This document shows positions 50,213-57,682 of a stretch of 64,000 bases of DNA, one piece after another. The DNA is from Pseudomonas phenolilytica. Lineage in GTDB: Bacteria > Pseudomonadota > Gammaproteobacteria > Pseudomonadales > Pseudomonadaceae. Position numbers and translations under genes: made by a program. The stretch is taken from assembly GCF_021432765.1 (NCBI RefSeq), contig NZ_CP058908.1, positions 2,062,001 to 2,126,000 on the forward strand. Direction: 5' to 3'. The notes under the pieces were generated by a model. That model was not told where the DNA came from and ran no database searches. It saw only the letters and a list, made by a program, of their open reading frames with translations. The stretch's first letter is position 1, and every line of letters begins with the position of its first letter.

Positions 50213-50437
50213 TCAGTCGTCGGCGATCAGATTGGCGCGGTCGTCTTTTGCGCCTGCCGCGATCAGATGTTCGGCCTGTTCTTCGGGCACATGGATGCTG
50301 GTGCCGTCGATGTGCAGGACCGACATGCGCGCCTGCGGATCGGTGCTGATACGGGCATCGGCGATGGCGCAGCGGTGCGTGTGGCCGGCGATCACGGCGG
50401 TGCAAGTGCCGCTGGTAGTGTCGATTTGAACGCTCAT
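50213..50437 (-). CDS. DUF3203-like small protein
   Basis: 74 residues: MSVQIDTTSGTCTAVIAGHTHR, then ARISTDPQARMSVLHIDGTSIHVPEEQAEHLIAAGAKDDR (in pieces). Looks like the Pseudomonas DUF3203 family of small cytoplasmic proteins with no known role; I am moderately sure of the family. AGGAGACC lies upstream of the ATG. It is divergent from the zinc receptor gene and shares with it the intergenic region holding the Zur-box-like palindrome, 107 bases from this start. Confidence 0.75.
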   Translation of the reverse strand: MSVQIDTTSGTCTAVIAGHTHRCAIADARISTDPQARMSVLHIDGTSIHVPEEQAEHLIAAGAKDDRANLIADD

Positions 50438-50543
50438 ATCGGGTCTCCTCAGGTGACCGGTGATGCATTGGACCGTGGCTGTTTCTCTTCGGACCGTCGA
50501 TCCCGGCGCCGGGTTGTATGTGTCAGGGAAAAAGATGCTGATT

Positions 50544-50558
50544 TGTTACGATATAACA
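50544..50558 (+). promoter_or_regulatory. Zur-box-like operator upstream of the ZnuD-type receptor
   Basis: TGTTACGATATAACA: arms TGTTA and TAACA with five bases between. It resembles the gammaproteobacterial Zur site (GTTATAnTATAAC type) and lies about 100 bases before the receptor start, with a T-rich flank. Match to a consensus only. Confidence 0.6.
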
Positions 50559-50660
50559 TGTTAGATTCTCCCGCCCACACCAACGCGCCTGCCTATTGGA
50601 AGAGCCGGCGTGTCGTCTTTTCGCGGTTCTGCAAGCAACCGTCACAGTATGGAGAGTCAC

Positions 50661-52676
50661 ATGAAATCGAAGCTTCACCCTCTGGCCTGGGCCATCGGTC
50701 TGGCGCTGCCGGCGTCCGTCTGGGGCGCCGATCCGCTCGAACTGCAACCGGTGGTGGTGAGCGCCAGCGGGCTGGATAGACAGAGCCACGAGATGACCAC
50801 GCCGGCCGCGGTCATGGAGGGTGACGAACTGGTGCTGCGCCGCGAGGCGACCCTCGGTGAAACGTTGGAAAGCCTGCCCGGCGTGCGTTCCAGCAGCTTC
50901 GGCGCCGGTGTGGGCCGGCCGGTGATTCGCGGGCTTGATGGCGCGCGAGTCAAGGTACTGAGCGATGGTGTGGAGCTGCTCGATGCATCGACCATCAGCC
51001 CCGACCATGCGGTGTCCAGCGAACCGCTGCTGGCCGAGCGAATCGAGGTGCTCAAGGGGCCGGCTGCGTTGCTGTACGGCGGCGGTGCCATCGGCGGCGT
51101 GGTCAACGTTATCGACCGGAAGATTCCGACCTACGTCCCGGAGAAAGGCTACGAAGGCGCGCTCGAACTGCGCGCCAACAGCGTGGCAAACGAAGGTGCA
51201 GGTGTGTTCGGCATCACCGCTGGCAGCGGCAACTTCGCCGTGCGCGCCGAAGGCACCAAGCGCCAGGCCGACGAGTACGAGATACCCGGATCGCCTAACA
51301 AGCAGGCCGGCTCCTACAACGACACCGACAGCTTCACCCTGGGCGCCAGCTACATCGGCGAGCGCGGCTATCTGGGCGCGGCCTACGGCGAACAGAACAA
51401 CCGCTACGGGCTGCTGGCTCACGAGCATGCCGACTGTCACACCCACGGCAGCGATTGGCACTGCGGCGGCCATGACGATCATGACGACGAGCACGACCAT
51501 GATCACGAAGGCGCGGTGCCCTACGTCGACATGCGGCAGAAACGCTGGGACCTGCGTGGCGAGCTCAGCGACCCGCTGCCGGGCTTCGCGCTGGCACGCC
51601 TGCGCGTCGGTCACAGCAACTATCAGCACGAGGAGATCGAAGGCGGCGAAGTGGGCACCCGTTTCAGCAATGACGCCACCGATGCGCGCCTGGAGCTCAC
51701 GCACCAACCGCTGTTCGGCTGGCGCGGTGTGCTCGGCGCGCAGACCCTGCGGCGTGACTTCGAGGCGCTCGGCGAGGAGGCCTACATACCGCAGACGCTG
51801 ACGCGCAACCACGGCCTGTTCCTGCTCGAGGAGTACACCGCCGGGGCCTGGCGTTACGAGCTCGGTCTGCGTCACGAATGGCAGGACATCGACGCCGACG
51901 GCCGCCCGGATACCGATCACCGCGGCACGTCCATGTCCGCCGGCGCGGTGTGGACGTTCACCCCGCAGTACTCGCTGGGCTTCTCGCTGTCGCGCTCGCA
52001 GCGTCTGCCCAGCGCCGAGGAGCTGTACGCCAACGGCCCGCATGCCGCCACGCGTACCGTCGAGCTGGGTAATCTCGATCTGGAAGAGGAAACCTCGCAC
52101 AACGCCGAGCTGACTCTGCGCAAATTCGCCGGGCGCACCACCTTCAGCTTCAGCCTGTTCCGTAATCAGGTGGATGACTTTATCTATGCCGCGGACACCG
52201 GCCACGATATCGGCGGCGGCTACCGTGAAATCGAATACCGCCAGCAGGATGCGGTGCTTACCGGCGCCGAAGGCGAGGTGCGTTTTCAGGCCACCGATGC
52301 CACCGCCTTCACCCTGTTCGGCGACCATGTGCGCGGCAAGTTGCGCGATGGTGGCGGCGACCTACCGCGCATTCCGGCCGACCGCCTCGGCGTGCGGCTG
52401 GACCAGAGCTTCACCCCTGCGCTCAGCGGCCAGCTGGAGTTCTACCGCGTGCAGCGACAGGACGAACTGGCCGATTACGAAAGCGAAACCGGCGGCTACA
52501 ACATGCTCGGCGCCAGCCTGGGTTACAGCGGCTCGCTAGACCAGACCGACTACCTGCTCTATCTGAAGGCCAACAACCTGCTCGATGAGAAGGCGCGTCA
52601 GCACACCTCCTTCATCAAGGACGAGGTGCTGTTACCGGGCCGCAACCTGACCGTGGGCGTGCGGCTGGCATTCTGA
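50661..52676 (+). CDS. znuD: TonB-dependent receptor, ZnuD-like (zinc)
   Basis: 671-residue outer-membrane receptor. Signal peptide 1-22 (ALPASVWG), plug domain about 30-150 with LQPVVVSASGLD as a degenerate TonB box and RIEVLKGPAALLYGGGAIGGVVNV, then a 22-strand barrel closing with NLTVGVRLAF. An extracellular loop at 254-283 is extremely rich in His/Asp (HDDHDDEHDHDHE), the hallmark of ZnuD-type zinc receptors. ATG at 50661 with GGAGAG eight bases before. The preceding Zur-like operator supports induction in zinc shortage; direct zinc transport is inferred. Confidence 0.88.
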   Translation: MKSKLHPLAWAIGLALPASVWGADPLELQPVVVSASGLDRQSHEMTTPAAVMEGDELVLRREATLGETLESLPGVRSSSFGAGVGRPVIRGLDGARVKVLSDGVELLDASTISPDHAVSSEPLLAERIEVLKGPAALLYGGGAIGGVVNVIDRKIPTYVPEKGYEGALELRANSVANEGAGVFGITAGSGNFAVRAEGTKRQADEYEIPGSPNKQAGSYNDTDSFTLGASYIGERGYLGAAYGEQNNRYGLLAHEHADCHTHGSDWHCGGHDDHDDEHDHDHEGAVPYVDMRQKRWDLRGELSDPLPGFALARLRVGHSNYQHEEIEGGEVGTRFSNDATDARLELTHQPLFGWRGVLGAQTLRRDFEALGEEAYIPQTLTRNHGLFLLEEYTAGAWRYELGLRHEWQDIDADGRPDTDHRGTSMSAGAVWTFTPQYSLGFSLSRSQRLPSAEELYANGPHAATRTVELGNLDLEEETSHNAELTLRKFAGRTTFSFSLFRNQVDDFIYAADTGHDIGGGYREIEYRQQDAVLTGAEGEVRFQATDATAFTLFGDHVRGKLRDGGGDLPRIPADRLGVRLDQSFTPALSGQLEFYRVQRQDELADYESETGGYNMLGASLGYSGSLDQTDYLLYLKANNLLDEKARQHTSFIKDEVLLPGRNLTVGVRLAF

Positions 52677-52686
52677 TCTTCGACGC

Positions 52687-53313
52687 TCACGCAGACGGAG
52701 CGGCTGCCTCGTCGATCTCGCAGCCTTTGAGTACCAGGCGGATGATGGTTTCGGCGGCGGCGTCATAGTCGGCATCGTCGAGCTGCGCCTTGCCGGTGAC
52801 GGTGCTGATCTGCCAGTCGAAGTCGGCATAGGTCTGCGTCGCCGCCCAGATACTGAACAGCAAGTGATGTGGGTCGATCCGGGTCATCAGGCCCTGATCG
52901 ATCCAGCGCTGGATGCAGGCGATGTTGTGCGCCGCCTGTGCATTGAGCTGGGCGGTGCGTTCCGGCGACAGGTGCGGCGCGCCATGCATGATCTCGCTGG
53001 CAAAGACCTTCGAGGCGCAGGCGTGATCGCGCGAGATACGGATCTTGGTGCGGATGTAGGCGCGCAGCACATCCGCCGGCTGGCCCGGCTGGTTGAACGG
53101 CGCCGAAGCCTCCAGCAGCGGCTCGACGATGCTCTCCAGCACCTCCCGATACAGATTTTCCTTCGACTTGAAGTAGTAGTAGACGTTGGGCTTGGGCAGC
53201 CCGGCGCGCGCGGCGATATCGCTGGTCTTGGTGGCGGCGAAGCCCTTCTCGGCGAATTCCTCGCTGGCGGCGTGCAGGATCAGTTCTTTGTTGCGCTCTC
53301 GGATACTGGACAT
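52687..53313 (-). CDS. TetR-family regulator (RutR-like)
   Basis: 208 residues. N-terminal HTH (FAATKTSDIAARAGLPKPNVYYYFKSKENLY, quoted in two parts FAATKTSDIAARAG and LPKPNVYYYFKSKEN) then a C-terminal domain with HGAPHLSPERTAQLNAQAAHN and the ligand-pocket-like QTYADFDWQISTVTG, resembling RutR and PA1520-type regulators. In P. aeruginosa such a regulator flanks the purine-degradation genes, and those genes lie 6 kb away here, so purine control is plausible but not shown. ATG at 53313. Convergent with the receptor gene. Confidence 0.85.
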   Translation of the reverse strand: MSSIRERNKELILHAASEEFAEKGFAATKTSDIAARAGLPKPNVYYYFKSKENLYREVLESIVEPLLEASAPFNQPGQPADVLRAYIRTKIRISRDHACASKVFASEIMHGAPHLSPERTAQLNAQAAHNIACIQRWIDQGLMTRIDPHHLLFSIWAATQTYADFDWQISTVTGKAQLDDADYDAAAETIIRLVLKGCEIDEAAAPSA

Positions 53314-53588
53314 GGATTGTTCGATTTCCGCGGCGGGGCCGGTCGATACCGACCCGGGATTGCTCAATGACGAGCGCTGGGCAAAAAGTGCGGAAATTCT
53401 GCTGCAGCGGGGCGGTTCCAACAAGGGTGAACTGCAAGGCGATTCGGCACCCGAGTGCGCTCAGTCAGGTGTACAGCTTTATTCGCTCATCGATCACTGC
53501 GATACGAACCCTCGCGCGACCGGCGATGCGCTGCGTTGTGCACCGCATACCAGCACGGCACGCAGGTGCTGGATGCGGAGTCGTCCGA

Positions 53589-54038
53589 TCATCCGCGCCG
53601 GATCAGCCAGACGCCGGTGAACACCAGCAGCATGCCGCCCACCTTGCGCAGGCTGATCGGCGCCTGGCGATAGCCGGCCCAGCCGAACTGGTCGAGCAGC
53701 AGCGCCATCAGCAATTGCCCGGCCAGCAGGAGCGCCATGAACAGCGAGGCGCCCACGCGCGGTGCGGCGTACGCCGCCGTGGCGATGAGGAAGACACCGA
53801 GCAGGCCGCTGCTCCAGTGCCACCAGGTGATTCCGCGCAATCCCTGCAGGGTGGGTGGGTCGCGCTGAACCAGCACGATGCACAACAGCGCCAGCGTGCC
53901 GACTGCGAACGATACCAGCGCGGCGTTCATCACGCTGGAGAGCTGGCGTGCCACTTCGCCATTCATCCCGGCCTGCAGCGGCAACAGCGCGCCGGCGATC
54001 AGCGGGAGGGCGAGTAGCCACCAGGCAAGCATCGGCAT
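53589..54038 (-). CDS. DMT-superfamily membrane protein (YdcZ/DUF606)
   Basis: 149 residues with five hydrophobic segments, starting MPMLAWWLLALPLIAGALLPLQAGMNGEVARQL (in part: LPLIAGALLPLQAGMNG) and with LLLDQFGWAGYRQAPISLRKVGGMLLV near the C-terminus. DUF606/YdcZ proteins are half-size members of the drug/metabolite transporter superfamily; substrate unknown. ATG at 54038 with GGAGA eight bases upstream. Stands between the regulator and the chemoreceptor; the 275 bases toward the regulator contain no gene I support. Confidence 0.8.
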   Translation of the reverse strand: MPMLAWWLLALPLIAGALLPLQAGMNGEVARQLSSVMNAALVSFAVGTLALLCIVLVQRDPPTLQGLRGITWWHWSSGLLGVFLIATAAYAAPRVGASLFMALLLAGQLLMALLLDQFGWAGYRQAPISLRKVGGMLLVFTGVWLIRRG

Positions 54039-54228
54039 CGTAAATTCTCCAGACAAGGCTCTCAAAGATTGTATACATTAATTGTGTGGGGAGGTTCCAT
54101 TCATCTTGCATAACGTCCGCAGGTGGCGTTGCAAGCGAGCGTGCCATCGCACCGCAGGTGCTACGCGCTCGAACCGGGTAGGCCAGATCAGTCCCGTCGC
54201 ATGCGGGTTCTGTAATGGACGAGCGGTC

Positions 54229-54256
54229 TCAAGTAAATGGCTGCACAAGCCGATAG
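54229..54256 (+). promoter_or_regulatory. Sigma-28 (FliA)-type promoter of the chemoreceptor gene
   Basis: TCAAGTAA, 12 bases, GCCGATAG, compared with the flagellar sigma consensus TAAAGTTT-N11-GCCGATAA. About 80 bases upstream of the receptor start. Confidence 0.65.
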
Positions 54257-54336
54257 CGACTTACCGAGTCGTGCTCTCGGTATACAAGATTGCCCACAGA
54301 ATAATCGTTAATATCTATAAAGCCCGGAGTCATGCC

Positions 54337-56268
54337 ATGCGCTTCATGCAACGCAGTATCCAATGGCAGTTGGCTGTCAGCATGGGCGCGGCCCTGTTGG
54401 CCAGCTTGCTGATCGTGATCCTGGTCTATGCCTCGGCCGTCGACCGGCTTGCCGAGCGCTACCTGATCGGCGAAGCCCTGCCAGCCAACATCACCGCCAT
54501 CCGCAACGATATCGAGCGCACGCTCAGCGGGCCTGTTACCGCAACGGCCGGTATTGCCGGCAATACGCTGGTGCATGACTGGCTCACGGCCGGCGAGGAC
54601 GCGAGCGAGGGGCAGGCCATCGCCCGCTATCTGCAGGGCGTGAAGACGCAGCAGAACGCGCTGACGACCTCGATCGCGGTACTCGACAGCGGCAACTACT
54701 ATTCCGAGACCGGCCTGAGCCGCACGCTGTCGCGCGCAGCGGCGGGCGACGCCTGGTTCTACAGCCTGATCGACGGCGGCGTGGATAAACGCTTCGAGAT
54801 CGACATCGACAAGACCACCCGCCAGCCGACGCTGTTCATCAACCAGCGCATCAGCGCCAACGGCCGCACCCTCGGCGTCGCCGGACTGGGCTACAGCCTG
54901 AGCAGCATGTCCGAGCTGGTGGCCGATTTCCGCTTCGGCGAGCGCGGCGAGGTGTATCTGGTCGGTGCCGACGGCCGGGTCAAGGTGCATCCTCGCAACG
55001 AGAACAACGACCGTGTGGCGCTGGCCGAGCTGACCGGCGATGCGGCGGCCGGCGAACTGCGCAGCGGCGGCGACAAGGTGGTGCGCTTCGAGCGCGACGG
55101 CGAGGCATTCCTGGCGATGGCGCAGCCGCTGGAGGCGCTCGGCTGGTGGCTGGTCAGCGAGGTGCCCGAAGCCGAGATCTTCGGTGAAGCACGGCGCACG
55201 CTGTGGGTCACCAGCCTGATCGGCGCGGCCGTCGGACTGGCGTTCCTCGGCGTGATCGTGCTGCTGGCGCGCGGGCTGGTGCGACCAATCCGGCAGGTAA
55301 CCGCGGCGCTGGTGGAGATCGGCGGCGGCGGTGGTGACCTGACGCGGCGTCTGGATGAAAGCCGCGCCGATGAGCTGGGCGACCTGGCGCGCGGCTTCAA
55401 TCGCTTCCTCGGCAGCCTGCGTGAACTGATCGGCGACGTGCTGACGACCAGCGAGCGGCTGCGCAACGCCGTCGGCCAGGTCGCGCAGGTGGTCGACAAC
55501 ACCGCCGCGCGCGCCGGCCGCCAGCACGAGATGACCGACATGGTGGCCACCGCCGTGCACGAAATGGGGCTGACCGTGCAGGAGATCGCGCGCAATGCCA
55601 GCAGCGCGGCGCAGGCCTCGCAGGGGGCGCGCGACGAGGCGGTGCAGGCGCGCCGGGTGGTCGGCGAGTCGATCGCGCATATCGAGAAGATGTCCGGCGA
55701 GATCGGCGAGGCGGCCGGCTCGGTGACCGAACTGGCGCAGCAGGTGGCGTCGATCGATCAGGTGCTGGCGGTCATCCGGGGCATTTCCGAGCAGACCAAC
55801 CTGCTGGCACTGAACGCGGCCATCGAGGCGGCGCGGGCCGGCGAGATGGGGCGCGGTTTCGCCGTAGTCGCCGACGAGGTGCGCACGCTGGCCAGCCGCA
55901 CGCAGGGCTCGACCGACGAGATCCAGCAGATGATCCAGCGGCTCAAGAGCGGGGCCGACAACGCGGTTGCCTCGATGCACGCCGGGCAGGCGGCCACCGG
56001 TACCGGCGTGCAGGCCAGCCAGCGCACCGGTCAGTCGCTGGGCGCGATCACCGAGCAGGTCGAGGCGATCAGCGACATGAACACCCAGGTCGCCGCCGCG
56101 ACGGAGGAGCAGAGCAGCGTCACCGAGGAGATCACCCGCAACGTGCAGGGTATCGCCGACCTGGCCCAGGCCACGGCGCGCGATGTGCAGGCCTGCCGCA
56201 GCGACTGCCAGGCGCTCTCGCAACTGGCCGAAGCCCTCGGGCGGCAGATGGGCAGTTTTCGGCTGTAA
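54337..56268 (+). CDS. Methyl-accepting chemotaxis protein (dCache-type sensor)
   Basis: 643 residues. Transmembrane segments at about 12-34 and 288-312 enclose a periplasmic sensor of about 250 residues with [11 protein letters not shown] and [12 protein letters not shown], the pattern of double-Cache (dCache) domains. A HAMP domain follows ([15 protein letters not shown]), then the signalling domain with the tip [21 protein letters not shown]. No C-terminal NWETF-type pentapeptide. Placed at the ATG 54337; an open frame upstream is not conserved. Its place beside a nucleoside channel makes purines or nucleosides a testable ligand class, but the ligand is unknown. Confidence 0.9.
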   Translation: MRFMQRSIQWQLAVSMGAALLASLLIVILVYASAVDRLAERYLIGEALPANITAIRNDIERTLSGPVTATAGIAGNTLVHDWLTAGEDASEGQAIARYLQGVKTQQNALTTSIAVLDSGNYYSETGLSRTLSRAAAGDAWFYSLIDGGVDKRFEIDIDKTTRQPTLFINQRISANGRTLGVAGLGYSLSSMSELVADFRFGERGEVYLVGADGRVKVHPRNENNDRVALAELTGDAAAGELRSGGDKVVRFERDGEAFLAMAQPLEALGWWLVSEVPEAEIFGEARRTLWVTSLIGAAVGLAFLGVIVLLARGLVRPIRQVTAALVEIGGGGGDLTRRLDESRADELGDLARGFNRFLGSLRELIGDVLTTSERLRNAVGQVAQVVDNTAARAGRQHEMTDMVATAVHEMGLTVQEIARNASSAAQASQGARDEAVQARRVVGESIAHIEKMSGEIGEAAGSVTELAQQVASIDQVLAVIRGISEQTNLLALNAAIEAARAGEMGRGFAVVADEVRTLASRTQGSTDEIQQMIQRLKSGADNAVASMHAGQAATGTGVQASQRTGQSLGAITEQVEAISDMNTQVAAATEEQSSVTEEITRNVQGIADLAQATARDVQACRSDCQALSQLAEALGRQMGSFRL

Positions 56269-56420
56269 GCGGTTGCTTAGGGAAGGGGTATTGAACTGGA
56301 AGGCCGGAACGCCGGTGCGTTGCGACTTCCTGAGAGCGCGCTGATTACCGAGTGCGCCGGAGCTGGGTTCCGGCGCCACCCGGAAAGCGCGGGCGCTGCG
56401 ACAGCACTGGCCGAGCCACG

Positions 56421-56449
56421 AAAAAGGCGACCCGCAGGTCGCCTTTTTT
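56421..56449. terminator. Bidirectional terminator between the chemoreceptor gene and tsx
   Basis: AAAAAGGCGACC and GGTCGCCTTTTTT with a CGCA tetraloop between two convergent genes. Confidence 0.88.
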
Positions 56450-56476
56450 CTTACCGCATCAGGCCTGTATCAGACC

Positions 56477-57301
56477 CTAGAAATGCGCCTTGACGATGGC
56501 GCTGAAGGTGTTCTGATCGGTCTTGCCGACGAAGTTGCGGCTCACGTAGCCGCCGTCCTCGATGCCGTACTTGTTCGACCAGTAGTCGTACTCGATACCG
56601 ACGTAGAGCCGCCCCGGGGTGTAGTCCAGCGCCTTGCCCAGGTCGTACTTGATCTGCGGCACGATGTGCAGGTTCTTCGAGATGAAGTCGCCGCGCCGCT
56701 CGGAACCGGCGTCGTTGATCACCCAGTCGATGAAGCCGTCGAAGAGGATGTCCGACTTGCCCACCGGGAAGGTCATCGCCCAGGTCGGGGTCAACTGCCA
56801 CTGGCCGGAGGCTTTGCCGGTGCTGCCGTCGGGCTTGCGGTAATAGAGGTTCAGCGCCAGGCGGTCGAAGCCGGGTACGTTGAGGTCCACCGCCGGGCCG
56901 AGCAGGTAGTTCTGGTTCGGTGTGCCGTCGGCCTGGCTTTCGCCGCGCTCGTAGGTGGCGGCGATCAGCACGTCCTTGACCGGGCCGAACGACAGGTCAC
57001 GGCCGCTGATCTTGCCCAGCGACAGGCGCGGGCTGAACTCGCCGTAGTAGGTGTGGCCGTCGTTGCCGTTGGGGCCGTTGTACCAGATGTTGTCGACGAA
57101 CAGGAACATGTCACCCCAGGTCCAGCCGCTGGCGTGCTCGAAGGTGACGGTCTGTTGGGTGTCCGGGTCGATCTTGTAATCCTTGCCGTACAGGTAGGTC
57201 AGGCTGTTGTCCTGCCAGAGCAGCGCGTCACCGGCCATCGCGGGGGCGGCGAGAAGGCTGCCGGCGAGGGCGAGGCAGAGCGGGGCGGTCTTGAAATGCA
57301 T
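56477..57301 (-). CDS. Tsx-type nucleoside-specific outer membrane channel
   Basis: 274 residues: signal peptide 1-23 (LAGSLLAAPAMA), then a beta-barrel with WQDNSLTYLYGKDYKIDP near the start, alternate aromatic residues, and a last strand ending in Phe (SAIVKAHF), as needed for outer-membrane insertion. Similarity is to the Tsx/OmpK family of nucleoside channels. Start at the ATG at 57301 with AGGGA nine bases upstream; in-frame upstream ATG at 57514 is rejected because it would bury the signal peptide. Close to purine catabolism genes, matching substrate supply. Confidence 0.85.
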   Translation of the reverse strand: MHFKTAPLCLALAGSLLAAPAMAGDALLWQDNSLTYLYGKDYKIDPDTQQTVTFEHASGWTWGDMFLFVDNIWYNGPNGNDGHTYYGEFSPRLSLGKISGRDLSFGPVKDVLIAATYERGESQADGTPNQNYLLGPAVDLNVPGFDRLALNLYYRKPDGSTGKASGQWQLTPTWAMTFPVGKSDILFDGFIDWVINDAGSERRGDFISKNLHIVPQIKYDLGKALDYTPGRLYVGIEYDYWSNKYGIEDGGYVSRNFVGKTDQNTFSAIVKAHF

Positions 57302-57527
57302 GGTGGTGGTCCCTGTGGAAATCTTTGTGCGTGAAGCCGGGCAGTGAGCGGCGCGTATTGTCGGTGATGCGCCGGGCGGCGCAAGAGCGCGAAGCGATGG
57401 CGCCGCGAACGCATCGTCGGAAGACGATGATGCGTGGACGGAATCGGGCGGGTGGGCGTGGGCTGCTCGGCCGGTACGGCGATGGCGAGCGGCAGCGCTG
57501 CGGATTGCGGTCATGGTTAAGCCTGCC

Positions 57528-57560
57528 TTATTTGTTGTTGTTCGGCTTGAGAGGCTTCAC
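57528..57560 (-). CDS. Mini-ORF (10 codons) in the tsx leader
   Basis: GTG start, product MKPLKPNNNK, stop TAA. GGAGG lies four bases before the GTG, close but acceptable. Too short for a conserved-protein argument; could be a leader peptide controlling downstream expression. Its Asn-Lys codons create the AACAACAACAAA (Hfq/Crc-like) motif. Confidence 0.4.
   Translation of the reverse strand: MKPLKPNNNK
57531..57542 (-). promoter_or_regulatory. AAnAAnAA motif in the tsx leader
   Basis: AACAACAACAAA on the minus strand, the form of the Hfq/Crc catabolite-repression target. It coincides with the 3' end of the mini-ORF, about 230 bases before the tsx start. Confidence 0.45.
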
Positions 57561-57613
57561 GGCGCCTCCAACACCCGCGCGCCGCACAGCGAGAGGGAAC
57601 GCGGGATGGGCAG

Positions 57614-57643
57614 ACTATAACAACCTGTGCACAGTATTTTAAA
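57614..57643 (-). promoter_or_regulatory. Possible sigma-70 promoter of tsx
   Basis: On the minus strand TTTAAA and TATAGT are 18 bases apart. The palindrome at 57625-57634 lies inside the spacer, a typical repressor position. Confidence 0.4.
57625..57634. promoter_or_regulatory. Palindromic operator candidate 1
   Basis: CTGTGCACAG, perfect palindrome with a TGTGCACA core, within the spacer of the tsx promoter candidate. Confidence 0.5.
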
Positions 57644-57658
57644 CAACAAGATGTGCGG

Positions 57659-57670
57659 ATTGTGCACAAT
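57659..57670. promoter_or_regulatory. Palindromic operator candidate 2
   Basis: ATTGTGCACAAT, perfect palindrome with the same TGTGCACA core. Centre-to-centre distance to candidate 1 is 35 bases. Confidence 0.5.
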
Positions 57671-57682
57671 TATTCCTGCCGT

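Larger units (their letters stand above)
57302..57682. other. tsx leader and control region
   Basis: 380 bases without a normal-size gene. Reading toward tsx it has paired TGTGCACA palindromes, a promoter candidate, a 10-codon mini-ORF and an AACAACAACAA stretch, all listed separately. Confidence 0.6.

Noticed and set aside
54229..56379. 716-codon minus-strand frame opposite the chemoreceptor gene
   Set aside because: Antisense shadow of a GC-rich coding gene; composition (RHLA-rich) shows no known domain and it has no ribosome binding site of note.
57302..57514. N-terminal extension of Tsx from the ATG at 57514
   Set aside because: It would bury the signal peptide in the middle of the protein; the ATG at 57301 has a suitable ribosome binding site.
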